In this document: positions 19,300-28,149 of the stretch, in pieces
Layout of the letters: each line of letters begins with the position of its first letter
How positions within the stretch are numbered: position 1 is the first letter of the stretch
DNA from: Kangsaoukella pontilimi
Lineage (GTDB): Bacteria; Pseudomonadota; Alphaproteobacteria; Rhodobacterales; Rhodobacteraceae
DNA: 64,000 nt
Assembly (NCBI RefSeq): GCF_009830125.1
Contig: NZ_WUPT01000002.1
Span: 1,088,001-1,152,000 of the forward strand
Reading direction: 5' to 3'
Position numbers and translations under genes: made by a program
Notes under the pieces: generated by a model
The model's database searches: none
What the model saw: the letters and a program-made list of their open reading frames with translations, nothing else
What the model was told of the DNA's origin: nothing

Positions 19300-19773
19300 T
19301 CAGAACCAGCGCCTGACCCGCCCAGCGTAGTCTGCATATGTCTTGCCGAACGTTTCGGCCAGATAGGTCTCTTCCGGCCGGATCATCCAGCGGTCCAGAA
19401 CGAGGGCTGCGAAAAACGCGGCGCCGATCAGCCAGAGCGCGTCGAATGCCAGCGCGCCGCCAAGAATGGCGACGATCGCGCCGAGGTAATTTGGATTGCG
19501 GGACCGGGCGAAGGGACCGCCAGTGACCAGTTCCGTGGTCGGCGCGCCGGGCAGCGAGGGTTGTTCGGAGGCGTCCAGAGTGCGCTTCGACCACGTGATC
19601 AGCCCAAACCCCGCCCCGACGATCAAAAGCCCCGCGACAAGGGTCAGTGTGCGCGGCCCCCCAAAAGAGGTGGGCAGGAACCATTCCAGGGTCAGTCCCA
19701 GTGCGATGAGCGGGAAGATGACGACGTCGCTGATCTTCCAGGGGTTTTCATGTGCTGCAGAGGGTGCGGTCAT
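19300..19773 (-). CDS. Isoprenylcysteine carboxylmethyltransferase-like membrane protein
   Basis: A 157-residue membrane protein of the ICMT/phospholipid methyltransferase-like superfamily. Three to four membrane segments are followed by GGPFARSRNPNYLGAIVAILG and the C-terminal PEETYLAETFGKTYADYAGRVRRW, which form the S-adenosylmethionine-binding part of the fold. The substrate is unknown; bacterial members methylate small or lipid substrates. It stands alone between the potassium operon and rpsA. Confidence 0.82.
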   Translation of the reverse strand: MTAPSAAHENPWKISDVVIFPLIALGLTLEWFLPTSFGGPRTLTLVAGLLIVGAGFGLITWSKRTLDASEQPSLPGAPTTELVTGGPFARSRNPNYLGAIVAILGGALAFDALWLIGAAFFAALVLDRWMIRPEETYLAETFGKTYADYAGRVRRWF

Positions 19774-20012
19774 GGCGACAGGGTGTCGGATTCGCCCGCG
19801 CGGGGCAACGGGCCTTGCCCTGAAGCGCGAAACGCCCTATAGAGCGCCCGTCGAAGCGGCGGGACAGTCGTGAACGCGAAGACTTGAGCAGGGTCGGTCA
19901 CCGCCGACCCTTCTTGTTTGCGGCACGCGGCGTCCTGACAGAGACCAACCCAAAGACCGGCGGACCCAACCGCACGGCCAGTTAAAAACCGAGAAAAGGA
20001 CTGAACAGCCAC

Positions 20013-21692
20013 ATGGCTCAGAACGCATCCATGGAGGAATTCGAAGCCCTCCTGAACGAAAGCTTCGAAATCGACACGCCTGACGAAGGGTCTGTTGTCA
20101 AAGGCAAGGTCATCGCCATCGAGGCGGGACAGGCCATCATCGACGTCGGTTACAAGATGGAAGGCCGCGTCGAACTCAAGGAATTCGCAAATCCGGGCGA
20201 AGCGCCCGAGATCGCAGTCGGCGACGAGGTCGAGGTGTTCCTTGACCGTGTCGAGAACGCCCGTGGCGAAGCCGTCATCAGCCGCGACAAGGCCCGCCGC
20301 GAAGCCGCGTGGGACAAGCTCGAAGCCGCCTATGCCGACGACGCTCGCGTCGAAGGCGCGATCTTCGGCCGCGTCAAGGGTGGCTTCACCGTCGATCTGG
20401 GCGGTGCCGTCGCGTTCCTGCCCGGCTCTCAGGTTGATGTGCGCCCCGTGCGCGACGCCGGCCCGCTCATGGGTATGAAGCAGCCCTTCCAGATCCTGAA
20501 AATGGATCGCCGCCGCGGTAACATCGTCGTGTCGCGCCGTGCCATTCTGGAAGAGAGCCGCGCCGAGCAGCGCGCCGAGGTCATCGCCAAGATCCAGGAA
20601 GGCGACTCCGTGGACGGCGTCGTCAAGAACATCACCGAATACGGCGCCTTCGTCGATCTGGGTGGTGTTGACGGCCTTCTGCACGTCACCGACATGGCAT
20701 GGCGCCGGGTCAACCACCCGAGCGAGATCGTGTCGATCGGTGAGACGGTGAAAGTCCAGATCATCAAGATCAACAAGGAAACCCACCGCATCAGCCTCGG
20801 CATGAAGCAGCTTCAGGACGATCCGTGGGATGCCGTCGAAGCCAACTACCCGCTTGGCTCGGTCCATCAGGGCCGCGTCACGAATATCACCGACTACGGC
20901 GCGTTCGTCGAGCTGGAAGCCGGTGTCGAAGGTCTGGTCCACGTCTCGGAAATGAGCTGGACCAAGAAGAACGTCCATCCGGGCAAGATCGTCTCGACCT
21001 CTCAGGAAGTCGACGTGATGGTTCTGGAAATCGACAGCGCCAAGCGGCGCGTGTCGCTGGGCCTGAAGCAGACGCAGCGCAACCCGTGGGAAGTCTTCGC
21101 GGAAACGCACCCCGTCGGCACCCATGTCGAGGGCGAGGTCAAGAACATCACCGAATTCGGTCTGTTCATCGGTCTCGAAAACGACATCGACGGCATGGTC
21201 CACCTGTCGGACCTCAGCTGGGACCAGCGGGGCGAGGACGCCATTCAGGACTATCGCAAGGGCGACATGGTCAAGGCCGTTGTCACCGAGGTCGATGTCG
21301 AGAAGGAGCGGATTTCGCTTTCGGTCAAGGCGCTCGACGACAGCTTCACCGAAGTTGTTGACGGTGTGAAGCGCGGCTCGATCGTCACCGTTGTCGTGAC
21401 CTCGATCGAGGATGGCGGTATCGAGGTGGAGTACGAGGGCATGAAGTCCTTCATCCGCCGCTCCGACCTGTCGCGCGACCGGGCCGAGCAGCGCCCCGAG
21501 CGGTTCTCGGTGGGTGACAAGGTCGACGTCCGCGTCACCAACGTCGATCCCAAGACCCGCCGCCTGGGCCTGTCGATCAAGGCACGCGAGATCGCGGAAG
21601 AAAAGGAAGCCGTGGAGCAGTATGGCTCGTCCGACTCGGGCGCGTCGCTCGGCGACATCCTTGGCGCCGCGCTCAAGGGCGACGACAAGTAA
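20013..21692 (+). CDS. rpsA: 30S ribosomal protein S1
   Basis: A 559-residue protein with six S1 RNA-binding repeats, which recruits mRNA to the 30S subunit. Repeats start near KGKVIAIEAGQAIIDVGYK, EGAIFGRVKGGFTVDLGG, DGVVKNITEYGAFVDLGG, QGRVTNITDYGAFVELEAG, EGEVKNITEFGLFIGLEND and GSIVTVVVTSIEDGGIEV. Length is normal. AAAGGA lies before ATG at 20013, and a strong terminator follows 21 bases after the stop, so it is a single-gene unit. The 239-base leader may hold autoregulatory structure, but none could be identified by eye. Confidence 0.97.
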   Translation: MAQNASMEEFEALLNESFEIDTPDEGSVVKGKVIAIEAGQAIIDVGYKMEGRVELKEFANPGEAPEIAVGDEVEVFLDRVENARGEAVISRDKARREAAWDKLEAAYADDARVEGAIFGRVKGGFTVDLGGAVAFLPGSQVDVRPVRDAGPLMGMKQPFQILKMDRRRGNIVVSRRAILEESRAEQRAEVIAKIQEGDSVDGVVKNITEYGAFVDLGGVDGLLHVTDMAWRRVNHPSEIVSIGETVKVQIIKINKETHRISLGMKQLQDDPWDAVEANYPLGSVHQGRVTNITDYGAFVELEAGVEGLVHVSEMSWTKKNVHPGKIVSTSQEVDVMVLEIDSAKRRVSLGLKQTQRNPWEVFAETHPVGTHVEGEVKNITEFGLFIGLENDIDGMVHLSDLSWDQRGEDAIQDYRKGDMVKAVVTEVDVEKERISLSVKALDDSFTEVVDGVKRGSIVTVVVTSIEDGGIEVEYEGMKSFIRRSDLSRDRAEQRPERFSVGDKVDVRVTNVDPKTRRLGLSIKAREIAEEKEAVEQYGSSDSGASLGDILGAALKGDDK

Positions 21693-21713
21693 TTACCGGC
21701 ACCGTCCGGACCG

Positions 21714-21749
21714 AAAGGCCCCGCCAGACCGGCGGGGCCTTTTTCTTTT
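21714..21749 (+). terminator. Rho-independent terminator after rpsA
   Basis: AAAGGCCCCGCC (21714-21725), loop AGACC, GGCGGGGCCTTT and a T-rich tail: a 12-bp perfect stem followed by TTTTTCTTTT. Confidence 0.93.
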
Positions 21750-21828
21750 GTGCGGTCCTCGCCTTGCCACGGACTTTCGACCATACCGGTCGGGCCAACG
21801 CCGGCAGTTCGTCAGGGAAGGGTAAAAC

Positions 21829-22716
21829 GTGCAGAGGGAACGAGTGGCCATCCTCGTCACGCTGATAGCCGCAGCGGCCTGGGGCCTTTTCTGGCTGCCG
21901 ATCCGCGCCTTCGAAGAGGCAGGGCTCGGGGCGGGCTGGACCACGCTCGCGATCTTTCTGACACCGGCGCTCCTGCTTGTGCCGTTGGCAACCTGGCGCC
22001 GGATGCGAGGGCTACCCGCAGGCGCGGGTCAGGTTCTGCCGGGCGTTCTGGTGGGGGGTGCGGTCGTTCTCTACTCAGAGAGCCTGCTCTGGACCGATGT
22101 GGCGCGGGCACTGATCCTGTTCTACGTCACGCCCGTCTGGGGCACCGCGCTGGAAATCCTCCTCCTTGGCCGCCGCCTGACCCCTGCGAGGGCGCTGGCG
22201 CTGATCCTTGGCCTTCTCGGGCTTGTCATCATCCTTGGCGGACGGACCGGCGTGCCGCTGCCGCAGAACGCGGGCGACGTGATGGCGCTGGTGGCGGGCA
22301 TGCTCTGGGCGGTGGGCAGCATGCGCGTTCGGATGACGCCGTCGCTCTCCGCCTTCGAGGGGGTCTTCTCCTTCTTCCTCTATGGCAGCCTCGCCGCGCT
22401 CGTCATCGTCTTCCTGCCGTTCCAGCCGGACGCTGCCGCGCCGTCCGGGGCCGACATGCTGCAGCTCGCGCCATGGCTGATCGTAGCGGCGCTTGGCTTT
22501 GTCATCCCGGTGGTCTGGGGTCTGATCTGGGGCGCGAAAGAGATCGACGCGGGGCGCTTGGGCATCCTTCTGCAACTGGAAGCGATCGTTGGCATAGGCA
22601 GCGCCGCGATCCTGACCGACGAACCCTTCGGCCTGATCGAGGCAACAGGCGCGCTTCTGGTCATCGGGGCAGGTGTGGTCGACGTTCTGGGCGACCGCCG
22701 GAAGACCGTGCTCTAG
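21829..22716 (+). CDS. EamA-family (DMT) membrane transporter
   Basis: A 295-residue inner-membrane transporter with about ten helices in two EamA repeats (AAAAWGLFWLPIRAFEEAGLGAGW in the first; AGMLWAVGSMRVRM in the second). The superfamily exports or imports amino acids, nucleotide-sugars and other metabolites, so the substrate is unknown. GTG at 21829, with GGGAAGGG 6 bases upstream, gives the natural start; 21835 onward has no better one. It faces the convergent LuxR-type gene, 6 bases away. Confidence 0.85.
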   Translation: MQRERVAILVTLIAAAAWGLFWLPIRAFEEAGLGAGWTTLAIFLTPALLLVPLATWRRMRGLPAGAGQVLPGVLVGGAVVLYSESLLWTDVARALILFYVTPVWGTALEILLLGRRLTPARALALILGLLGLVIILGGRTGVPLPQNAGDVMALVAGMLWAVGSMRVRMTPSLSAFEGVFSFFLYGSLAALVIVFLPFQPDAAAPSGADMLQLAPWLIVAALGFVIPVVWGLIWGAKEIDAGRLGILLQLEAIVGIGSAAILTDEPFGLIEATGALLVIGAGVVDVLGDRRKTVL

Positions 22717-22722
22717 CGTCCC

Positions 22723-23700
22723 TCACCCCACGCTCAGCAAGAGCCGCACAAGCGCGGGCTGAGCATTCACGCCGGTCTTCTCGAATATCCGTGTCAGATG
22801 CGTGCGCACCGTGTTCGCGCTGATCCCCAGACGCTCGGCCACACGGGGCAGGGGGTGACCATTGGCGATCTCGCGCGCCACATGCACCTGCGTCTCCGAC
22901 AGGCCGAAGATGGCTGCGGCGGCAGCAAGCCGGCGGGCAAGCTGATCTGCGCCGCCGATATCGACATATGTCACCCCGTCGCTGACCGTCACCACGCAGG
23001 TCACGATACCGCCCTCGTCATCTTCGCCCAGAACCACGGGGCAGCGGAACGCGTCGCCCGTGTCGTGGATATAGCTGAACTGATCGAAATATCCGTGGAG
23101 CGTGGCCGCGCGGGAGATCGCTTCCTGAAGCGCGCTGTCCCATGCCGGGCGGCGCGCCCTGAGGCGGTCGTGCGATACCGTCAGGCCCGGATGATCGCGC
23201 AGGCTCTCGTGGGCCTCGTCGCTCATCCAGATGACATGCCCTTCGGCGTCGAGCGCGATGCGCGGCGCACCCGCAAGAACCGAGCGCTTGGTGATGAACG
23301 CATTGTAGACGATCTTCCAGCGGCCCCGATGGCGCTCGACTATGCGGGTCTCGAAATTCTCGCTGATGCGCCCATCCGCGTGGTGCGTGATCCCCTCATA
23401 GGTGGCCCACGCGGTATCCCGGTCGATGGTGATCGAGTATTCGCGCTTCTCGAAGGCGACCATGTCGCAGCGCTTGCCGCGCGCGATGGCGCTCATCGTG
23501 TGGTCGTAGATATTCTGCCAGCCACGATGCACGACAAGCCCCATACCGGGCCCGGACATGACATCTGTGGTGCGGTCGTCATGCAGATAGCAATCTTTCC
23601 ATGCCTCGATGTCGCCCACCATGAAAGACCGGGTTTCTTCGTGAATGACGGCGCGGACCGCGTCCTCGTCTGTCAGGTGGATCTGTTCGGCAAGGCTCAT
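22723..23700 (-). CDS. SnoaL-like domain fused to LuxR-type regulator
   Basis: A 325-residue regulator of unusual composition. Residues about 10-145 look like a SnoaL/nuclear transport factor 2 fold (EDAVRAVIHEETRSFMVGDIEAWKDCYLHDDR ... HRGRWKIVYNAF), residues 150-240 resemble a PAS-like sensing region, and residues 255-322 are a LuxR helix-turn-helix (GLSETQVHVAREIANG ... RLGISANTVRTHLTRIFEKTGV). No receiver or autoinducer domain is visible, so the cone-like N-terminal pocket may bind the effector. AAGGAG precedes ATG at 23700. It follows the 67-residue gene by 26 bases and is probably cotranscribed. Confidence 0.83.
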   Translation of the reverse strand: MSLAEQIHLTDEDAVRAVIHEETRSFMVGDIEAWKDCYLHDDRTTDVMSGPGMGLVVHRGWQNIYDHTMSAIARGKRCDMVAFEKREYSITIDRDTAWATYEGITHHADGRISENFETRIVERHRGRWKIVYNAFITKRSVLAGAPRIALDAEGHVIWMSDEAHESLRDHPGLTVSHDRLRARRPAWDSALQEAISRAATLHGYFDQFSYIHDTGDAFRCPVVLGEDDEGGIVTCVVTVSDGVTYVDIGGADQLARRLAAAAAIFGLSETQVHVAREIANGHPLPRVAERLGISANTVRTHLTRIFEKTGVNAQPALVRLLLSVG

Positions 23701-23726
23701 GGCGAAGGCTCCTTCTCAGATGCAGT

Positions 23727-23930
23727 CTACTCGGCAGGAACGCCTGGCGCAAAGCGGGCCTCAGGAGAGCCATCCGTCGGTCGCGAAAACCAGGTGCGAA
23801 GGGCTGCAGCCGTGCGCGCCACCGTGGTGATCGGATTCGTCGCGTGGTCCTCGTAGAAGGCCTGTTCGGTCCTGTTGCCGCTGCTGCGGGGCGCCCGCGA
23901 GGGGCTGGCAAGATAATGTGTCGGGTCCAT
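23727..23930 (-). CDS. Small protein of unknown function, upstream of LuxR-type gene
   Basis: A 67-residue polypeptide with no family I recognise. It is kept because AAGGAG lies 7 bases before its ATG and because it runs in the same direction as, and 26 bases before, the SnoaL-LuxR gene. Sequence features: no membrane segment, Pro/Ser/Arg-rich first third, then TNPITTVARTAAALRTWFS, which could form a short helix. It may be a partner or leader peptide of the regulator. Confidence 0.55.
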   Translation of the reverse strand: MDPTHYLASPSRAPRSSGNRTEQAFYEDHATNPITTVARTAAALRTWFSRPTDGSPEARFAPGVPAE

Positions 23931-24292
23931 GTCGTCTCTCCTTCAAGGATTTCGATATGCATCCGTAATGACACGTGCTGGCCGCATGACCTGTCATCCG
24001 ATCGTGGGACAGGGGCGGAAAAACCGGCGAAAACATCACTGGGGCCGGCTGCGAATCGCGTGCGTGCTGCAGCGCGGCACCGGCGGCCGCGCAATACTCG
24101 GTCCTTCGGATTCCGTTGGGGAAGCCTGATTATCCACGGAATTCAGCACTATAGGCTGAAGATTCCGCGCTTTTGGTATGACAGATCTGTTTCGGCGCGG
24201 CGGTATTCGGAATATAATCGGCCAGAACCGGGCGCCCCATCTGCGGGAGATGATCCGGACATAACGATGTCAGAACCATCCCGGGGGGAAGC
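23931..24292. promoter_or_regulatory. 362-base gene-free stretch upstream of ihfB
   Basis: No gene is supported. A consensus -10 TATAAT lies at 24213-24218 on the plus strand, 75 bases before the ihfB start, within an A+T-richer stretch (24120-24220), but the -35 is poor (TTTCGG). The left part must hold the minus-strand promoter of the 23930 gene, for which no clear boxes are visible. Confidence 0.45.
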
Positions 24293-24577
24293 ATGATCAG
24301 ATCCGAACTGGTCCAGAAAATCGCCGACGAGAACCCCCACCTTTATCAACGCGACGTCGAACGGATCGTGTCCACGATCTTCGACGAGATCATCGAGGCC
24401 ATGGCCCGCGGCGACCGGGTCGAGCTTCGGGGCTTCGGTGCCTTTTCGGTCAAGAAGCGCGACGCCCGCGTCGGGCGGAACCCGCGCACCGGTGACAGCG
24501 TTCAGGTGGAAGAGAAACACGTGCCGTTCTTCAAGACAGGCAAGCTCTTGCGGGATCGTCTGAACGGCAAGGAATAA
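24293..24577 (+). CDS. ihfB: Integration host factor subunit beta
   Basis: A 94-residue HU/IHF-family DNA-bending protein. [17 protein letters not shown] opens the helical body; [25 protein letters not shown] is the beta arm carrying the Pro that intercalates into DNA, and [15 protein letters not shown] ends the protein. Partner IhfA is not in the window. AGCATG-near GGGGGGAAG serves as the ribosome site. The lapA gene follows after 10 bases. Confidence 0.96.
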   Translation: MIRSELVQKIADENPHLYQRDVERIVSTIFDEIIEAMARGDRVELRGFGAFSVKKRDARVGRNPRTGDSVQVEEKHVPFFKTGKLLRDRLNGKE

Positions 24578-24587
24578 CGGGGCTTCC

Positions 24588-24932
24588 ATGCGCTATATCC
24601 GCTCGGCCGTACTTGCCGTCATCGCTATCTTTCTAATTACGATCGCGCTCGCCAATCGCGGGCCGATGACGCTCAGGCTGATGCCCGAGCCGCTTCAGGC
24701 GCTCTTCGGTATCGACTGGGAGGTGACGCTGCCCGTATTCGTGATCCTCGTGATCGCGGTCGCCGTCGGCGTGTTCCTTGGTTTCGTCTGGGAATGGGTG
24801 CGCGAGCACAAGCACCGGGCCGCCGCCACGACCGAGCGGCGCCAGCGGCAGGAGCTGGAAAAGCAGGTGCGCGCCACCGCCCCCCGCGAAAAGGGCGGCG
24901 ATGACATTCTTGCGCTCGTCGAGAAAAGCTGA
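24588..24932 (+). CDS. LapA-domain (DUF1049) membrane protein
   Basis: A 114-residue protein with two membrane helices (residues about 4-22 and 44-66) separated by a short loop [27 protein letters not shown], then a charged coiled-coil tail [21 protein letters not shown]. This is the lipopolysaccharide-assembly protein A type, whose E. coli relative acts in LPS assembly control. It is 10 bases after ihfB and 13 before trpF, likely one operon. Confidence 0.88.
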   Translation: MRYIRSAVLAVIAIFLITIALANRGPMTLRLMPEPLQALFGIDWEVTLPVFVILVIAVAVGVFLGFVWEWVREHKHRAAATTERRQRQELEKQVRATAPREKGGDDILALVEKS

Positions 24933-24945
24933 CACCCCACCGGCC

Positions 24946-25587
24946 ATGCGCCCAACCGTCCGAACCAAGATCTGCGGGCTGAAAACGCCCCAGACCGTCG
25001 CGGCCGCCGTATCGGCCGGCGCGGCTTATGTCGGGTTCAACTTCGTGCCGAAGTCGCCGCGCTACGCCGCGCCCGAACTGGCGCGCACGCTGGCGCTCGA
25101 TGTGCCCGAGGGCGTGGCCAAGGTCGGCCTCGTTGTCGATCAGGACGATGCGGCGCTCGACGCGCTTCTCGAGGTCGTTCCGCTCGATTTCCTGCAGCTC
25201 CACGGGTCCGAGGCGCCCGAACGCGTGAGCGAGGTGCGCGCGCGCTATGGTCTGCCCGTGATCAAGGCGGTGGGCCTTCGCGACGCCGAGGACCTGCCCG
25301 CCATCGCTGCCTTTGAGGCCGTGGCCGATCAGGTTCTGGTGGACGCCAAGCCGCCCCGCGGTGCAACGCTGGAAGGCGGCAACGGCGTCACCTTCGACTG
25401 GCGCCTGATCGCCGGACGTAAATGGTCCAAGCCCTGGATGCTTGCGGGCGGCCTGACCGTCGAGAACGTCGCGCAGGCGGTGTCGCTGACCGGCGCGCGA
25501 CAGGTGGACCTGTCCTCGGGCGTCGAGACCGCGCCGGGGGTCAAGGATGCGGCGCTCATTCGCGCCTTCCTCGCGGCGGTGCCGTAA
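24946..25587 (+). CDS. trpF: Phosphoribosylanthranilate isomerase
   Basis: A 213-residue TIM-barrel enzyme of tryptophan synthesis that isomerises N-(5-phosphoribosyl)anthranilate. The catalytic cysteine is in [11 protein letters not shown] near residue 9, the catalytic aspartate in QVLVDAKPP, and the phosphate-binding end is [12 protein letters not shown] and [17 protein letters not shown] at 24946 gives the family N-terminus. In many relatives trpB follows directly; here a terminator-like element and the penicillin-binding protein gene follow instead. Confidence 0.95.
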   Translation: MRPTVRTKICGLKTPQTVAAAVSAGAAYVGFNFVPKSPRYAAPELARTLALDVPEGVAKVGLVVDQDDAALDALLEVVPLDFLQLHGSEAPERVSEVRARYGLPVIKAVGLRDAEDLPAIAAFEAVADQVLVDAKPPRGATLEGGNGVTFDWRLIAGRKWSKPWMLAGGLTVENVAQAVSLTGARQVDLSSGVETAPGVKDAALIRAFLAAVP

Positions 25588-25651
25588 AGGGGGGCGCTGC
25601 CCCCCGAGGCCACGGGCCTCTCCCCCCGGAGTACTTTCGCCAAGAAGAATG
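25588..25651 (+). repeat. G+C-rich double-hairpin intergenic element (copy 5)
   Basis: Hairpin GGGGGGC-GCT-GCCCCCC (25589-25605), hairpin GAGGCC...GGGCCTC (25606-25620), then CCCCCCGGAGTACTTTCGCC and AAGAAGAA. Same order of parts as copy 4 after metK. Lies one base after the trpF stop and probably ends its transcript. Confidence 0.65.
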
Positions 25652-25673
25652 AGCACCGGTCCGGCGCAGCCGG

Positions 25674-25696
25674 TGAAAGGTCCGGTGGACCTTTCA
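25674..25696. terminator. Candidate hairpin terminator between trpF and mrcA
   Basis: A perfect 10-bp stem TGAAAGGTCC / GGACCTTTCA with loop GGT, between two convergent genes. A T-run is lacking on either side, so the mechanism is uncertain. Confidence 0.5.
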
Positions 25697-25741
25697 AGGT
25701 GCGAATGGGCGGAGCCCCAACCGATCGTCCGTCAGGGGCGC

Positions 25742-27880
25742 TCAGTTCCCGAAAAGCTCGTTCAGCACGTTCAGGATCACACGCTCGACCGCATTGTCGG
25801 GCTGCGTCTGCCGGCGGGGGGCGGTCTGGTCGCGGGCGACCTGAGGCGCTTGTTGGGCGGGGGCGATCATCGGCAGCGGGCGAGGCGGGGTGCCCTCGTG
25901 GACCCGCGCCATCGTCTCGCGCCAGATTTCCGCCGGCAGGCCGCCGCCCGTCACGCCGCTGAGAGGTGTGTTGTCGTCATAGCCCATCCAGACGCCCGCG
26001 ACATAGTCGGCGGTGAAGCCGATGAACCACGCATCCCGCGCCGCCTGTGTCGTACCGGTCTTGCCCGCCGCGGGGTGGCCGCCCGGCAGCTTGGCGCGCG
26101 TGCCGGTGCCGCGCTCGATTACCTGGTGCATCATCCAGACCAGTTCCTGCGCCGCCTTGGGCGTGATGACGCGCTCACCGATCCCGCCTTCCTGCTCCAG
26201 AAGCGGGCTGGTGTCTCCCTTCAGGCTCAGCGTGACGAGACCATAGGGATCGACCGAGGAGCCGCCGTTCAGAATGCCCGCAAATGCGCCCGTCATCTCC
26301 AGCAGCGTCGACTCCGACGCGCCGAGCGCAACGGCAGGGCCGCCGGCGATATCGCTTTCGATGCCGAAATCGTTGGCGATATTGACCACCGCCTCGCGGC
26401 CCACGGTTTCGAAGACCTTCACGGCGGGGATGTTCAGCGACTGCGCCAGCGCGTCGGTCATCGTCACGCGGCCCTTGTAGTCGTTCGTGTAGTTTGACGG
26501 GCACCAGCGGCCCGAGCCGGGGATGTCGAGGCAATATGGTTCGTCGATCACCGTGTCGTTCGGGCTGTAGCCGAGGTCCAGCGCCGCGCCGTAGACGAAG
26601 GGTTTGAAGGCCGAGCCGGTCTGCCGCTTGGCCTGGATCGCTCGGTTGAACTGGCCTGCGACACCCCGGAACTTTCGCCCGCCGACCATGCCGCGCACTG
26701 CGCCATCGGCGGACATCACGACGATCGCCGCCTGCGCCTTGGAGCCTTCGCGCACCTTGTTGTCGAAAACCCATTGCAGGGCCTCTTCGGCGGCATTCTG
26801 GATGCGCTGGTCAAAGGTGGTGCGGATGATGACGTCTTCGGTGGTCTCGTCGGTCAGGTAGGTCGGCCCCTGATCCATGACCCAATCCGCGAAATATCCG
26901 CCGGCGCGGGCCTCGGCCGCCTCGGACAGGCGCGCGGGGTTCTGGCGCGCGCGGGTCGCCTCGGCGGTGGTCAGGTATCCCTGCTCCTCCATCAGGCCGA
27001 GGATCAGGTTGGCGCGGTTCTGGCTGCGTTCGAGGTTCGCGGTTGGGGCATACCGCGTGGGGGCGACCAGAAGACCGGCCAGCATCGCCGCCTCGGACGG
27101 CAGCACCTCGTTCGCGGAGCGCCCGAAATAGCGCTGCGCCGCCGCCTCAAAGCCGCGTGAGCCTGCGCCCAGATAGGCGCGGTTCAGGTAGATGGTCAGG
27201 ATATCGTCCTTGGAATAGCGCAGCTCCATCGCCATCGCGTAGACGGCTTCCTTGATCTTCCGCGCGATGGTGGTGCGGCGGCAATCTGCCTCGAACTCGG
27301 CTTCGGTCAGGCCCGAGGCGGGATCGTAGACGGTGCCGAGGCAGAGCAGCTTGGCGGTCTGCTGCGTGATCGTGGACCCGCCGTGCCCGGATAGCGGCCC
27401 GCGCCCTTCGCTGAGGTTGATGCGGACCGCGCTGGCGATGCCTCGCGGCGAGATGCCGAAATGGCGATAAAAGCGGCGGTCCTCGGTGGCGATGATCGCG
27501 TTCTTCAGGTCGGGCGATACGGTTTCCGCGGTGATCTGGCCACCGAACTGTTCGCCGCGCCAGGCGAAGACTTCGCCATCGCGGTCGAGAAGCGTGACGG
27601 ACCCTTTCGAGCGGCCATCGAGAAGGGCGGTCACCGGGGGCAGGGTGGCGGCATAATAGAGAACCGCCCCGCCCACCGCGAGCGCGACCAGCGCCGTCAC
27701 GCGCCAGCCGATCCCCCAGACAAACCGGAAGAGCCCGCCGAAGAGCCACGCGATGGGGCCCCTGCGTCTGGAACGGCTCGTCCGCCGCTTTCGTTTTGTC
27801 CGGGCCGCCGGGGCGGGTTTGGATTTTTTGGGGCGTTTGTCCGCGACAAGCCGCGACCCGCCCTTTTTCGATCCACTCAT
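25742..27880 (-). CDS. Class A penicillin-binding protein (PBP1A type)
   Basis: A 712-residue bifunctional murein synthase. Residues 1-50 are basic and disordered, then one membrane helix (VTALVALAVGGAVLYYAAT). The GT51 glycosyltransferase domain has ATEDRRFYRHFGISPRGI and GGSTITQQTAK; the transpeptidase domain has the SxxK serine in TGSAFKPFVYG, the SLN motif in AQSLNIPAVK, and KTGT. Between QQTAK and RKIKEA sits an insert of about 28 residues with two Cys (LLCLG and ADCRR), possibly a disulfide. The start at 27880 is chosen over ATG at 27907 because of the charged N-terminus; either may be right. Confidence 0.92.
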   Translation of the reverse strand: MSGSKKGGSRLVADKRPKKSKPAPAARTKRKRRTSRSRRRGPIAWLFGGLFRFVWGIGWRVTALVALAVGGAVLYYAATLPPVTALLDGRSKGSVTLLDRDGEVFAWRGEQFGGQITAETVSPDLKNAIIATEDRRFYRHFGISPRGIASAVRINLSEGRGPLSGHGGSTITQQTAKLLCLGTVYDPASGLTEAEFEADCRRTTIARKIKEAVYAMAMELRYSKDDILTIYLNRAYLGAGSRGFEAAAQRYFGRSANEVLPSEAAMLAGLLVAPTRYAPTANLERSQNRANLILGLMEEQGYLTTAEATRARQNPARLSEAAEARAGGYFADWVMDQGPTYLTDETTEDVIIRTTFDQRIQNAAEEALQWVFDNKVREGSKAQAAIVVMSADGAVRGMVGGRKFRGVAGQFNRAIQAKRQTGSAFKPFVYGAALDLGYSPNDTVIDEPYCLDIPGSGRWCPSNYTNDYKGRVTMTDALAQSLNIPAVKVFETVGREAVVNIANDFGIESDIAGGPAVALGASESTLLEMTGAFAGILNGGSSVDPYGLVTLSLKGDTSPLLEQEGGIGERVITPKAAQELVWMMHQVIERGTGTRAKLPGGHPAAGKTGTTQAARDAWFIGFTADYVAGVWMGYDDNTPLSGVTGGGLPAEIWRETMARVHEGTPPRPLPMIAPAQQAPQVARDQTAPRRQTQPDNAVERVILNVLNELFGN

Positions 27881-28003
27881 ACCGATACGTCCATGCCTGC
27901 TCATCTCCGAGAATAGGCGCTTTTGTGCCGGATGTGGAGATGCGGGGTGACGGGAATCTGTGCAGACGCGGGGATTCTCTTTCGCCCAAAAATTAGGCGT
28001 CGC

Positions 28004-28037
28004 CCACATTTTGTGCAAAAATTGTGCAAGCATGTGG
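28004..28037. promoter_or_regulatory. Direct and inverted repeats in the mrcA-glnK divergent region
   Basis: Two copies of TTGTGCAA (28011-28018 and 28022-28029), one helical turn apart, are framed by CCACAT (28004-28009) and ATGTGG (28032-28037). This is a plausible protein-binding site in front of the nitrogen-control operon; it does not fit the NtrC consensus well, and I see no sigma-54 promoter with certainty. Confidence 0.4.
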
Positions 28038-28149
28038 TGTTTCAGGGCAATTTCGAGGGGTGGATTCCTTGTCTAAGGCGCACCACCCCGCTCTTTGTCC
28101 CCCTGCAACGCGACGCGAAGGGATGTCGCGTAAACGGAAGGGGAGCATC

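Noticed and set aside
20013-21203. Long minus-strand frame of 477 codons inside rpsA
   Set aside because: A mirror of rpsA codon bias; repeats of DVLD-type sequence reflect the S1 repeats on the other strand.
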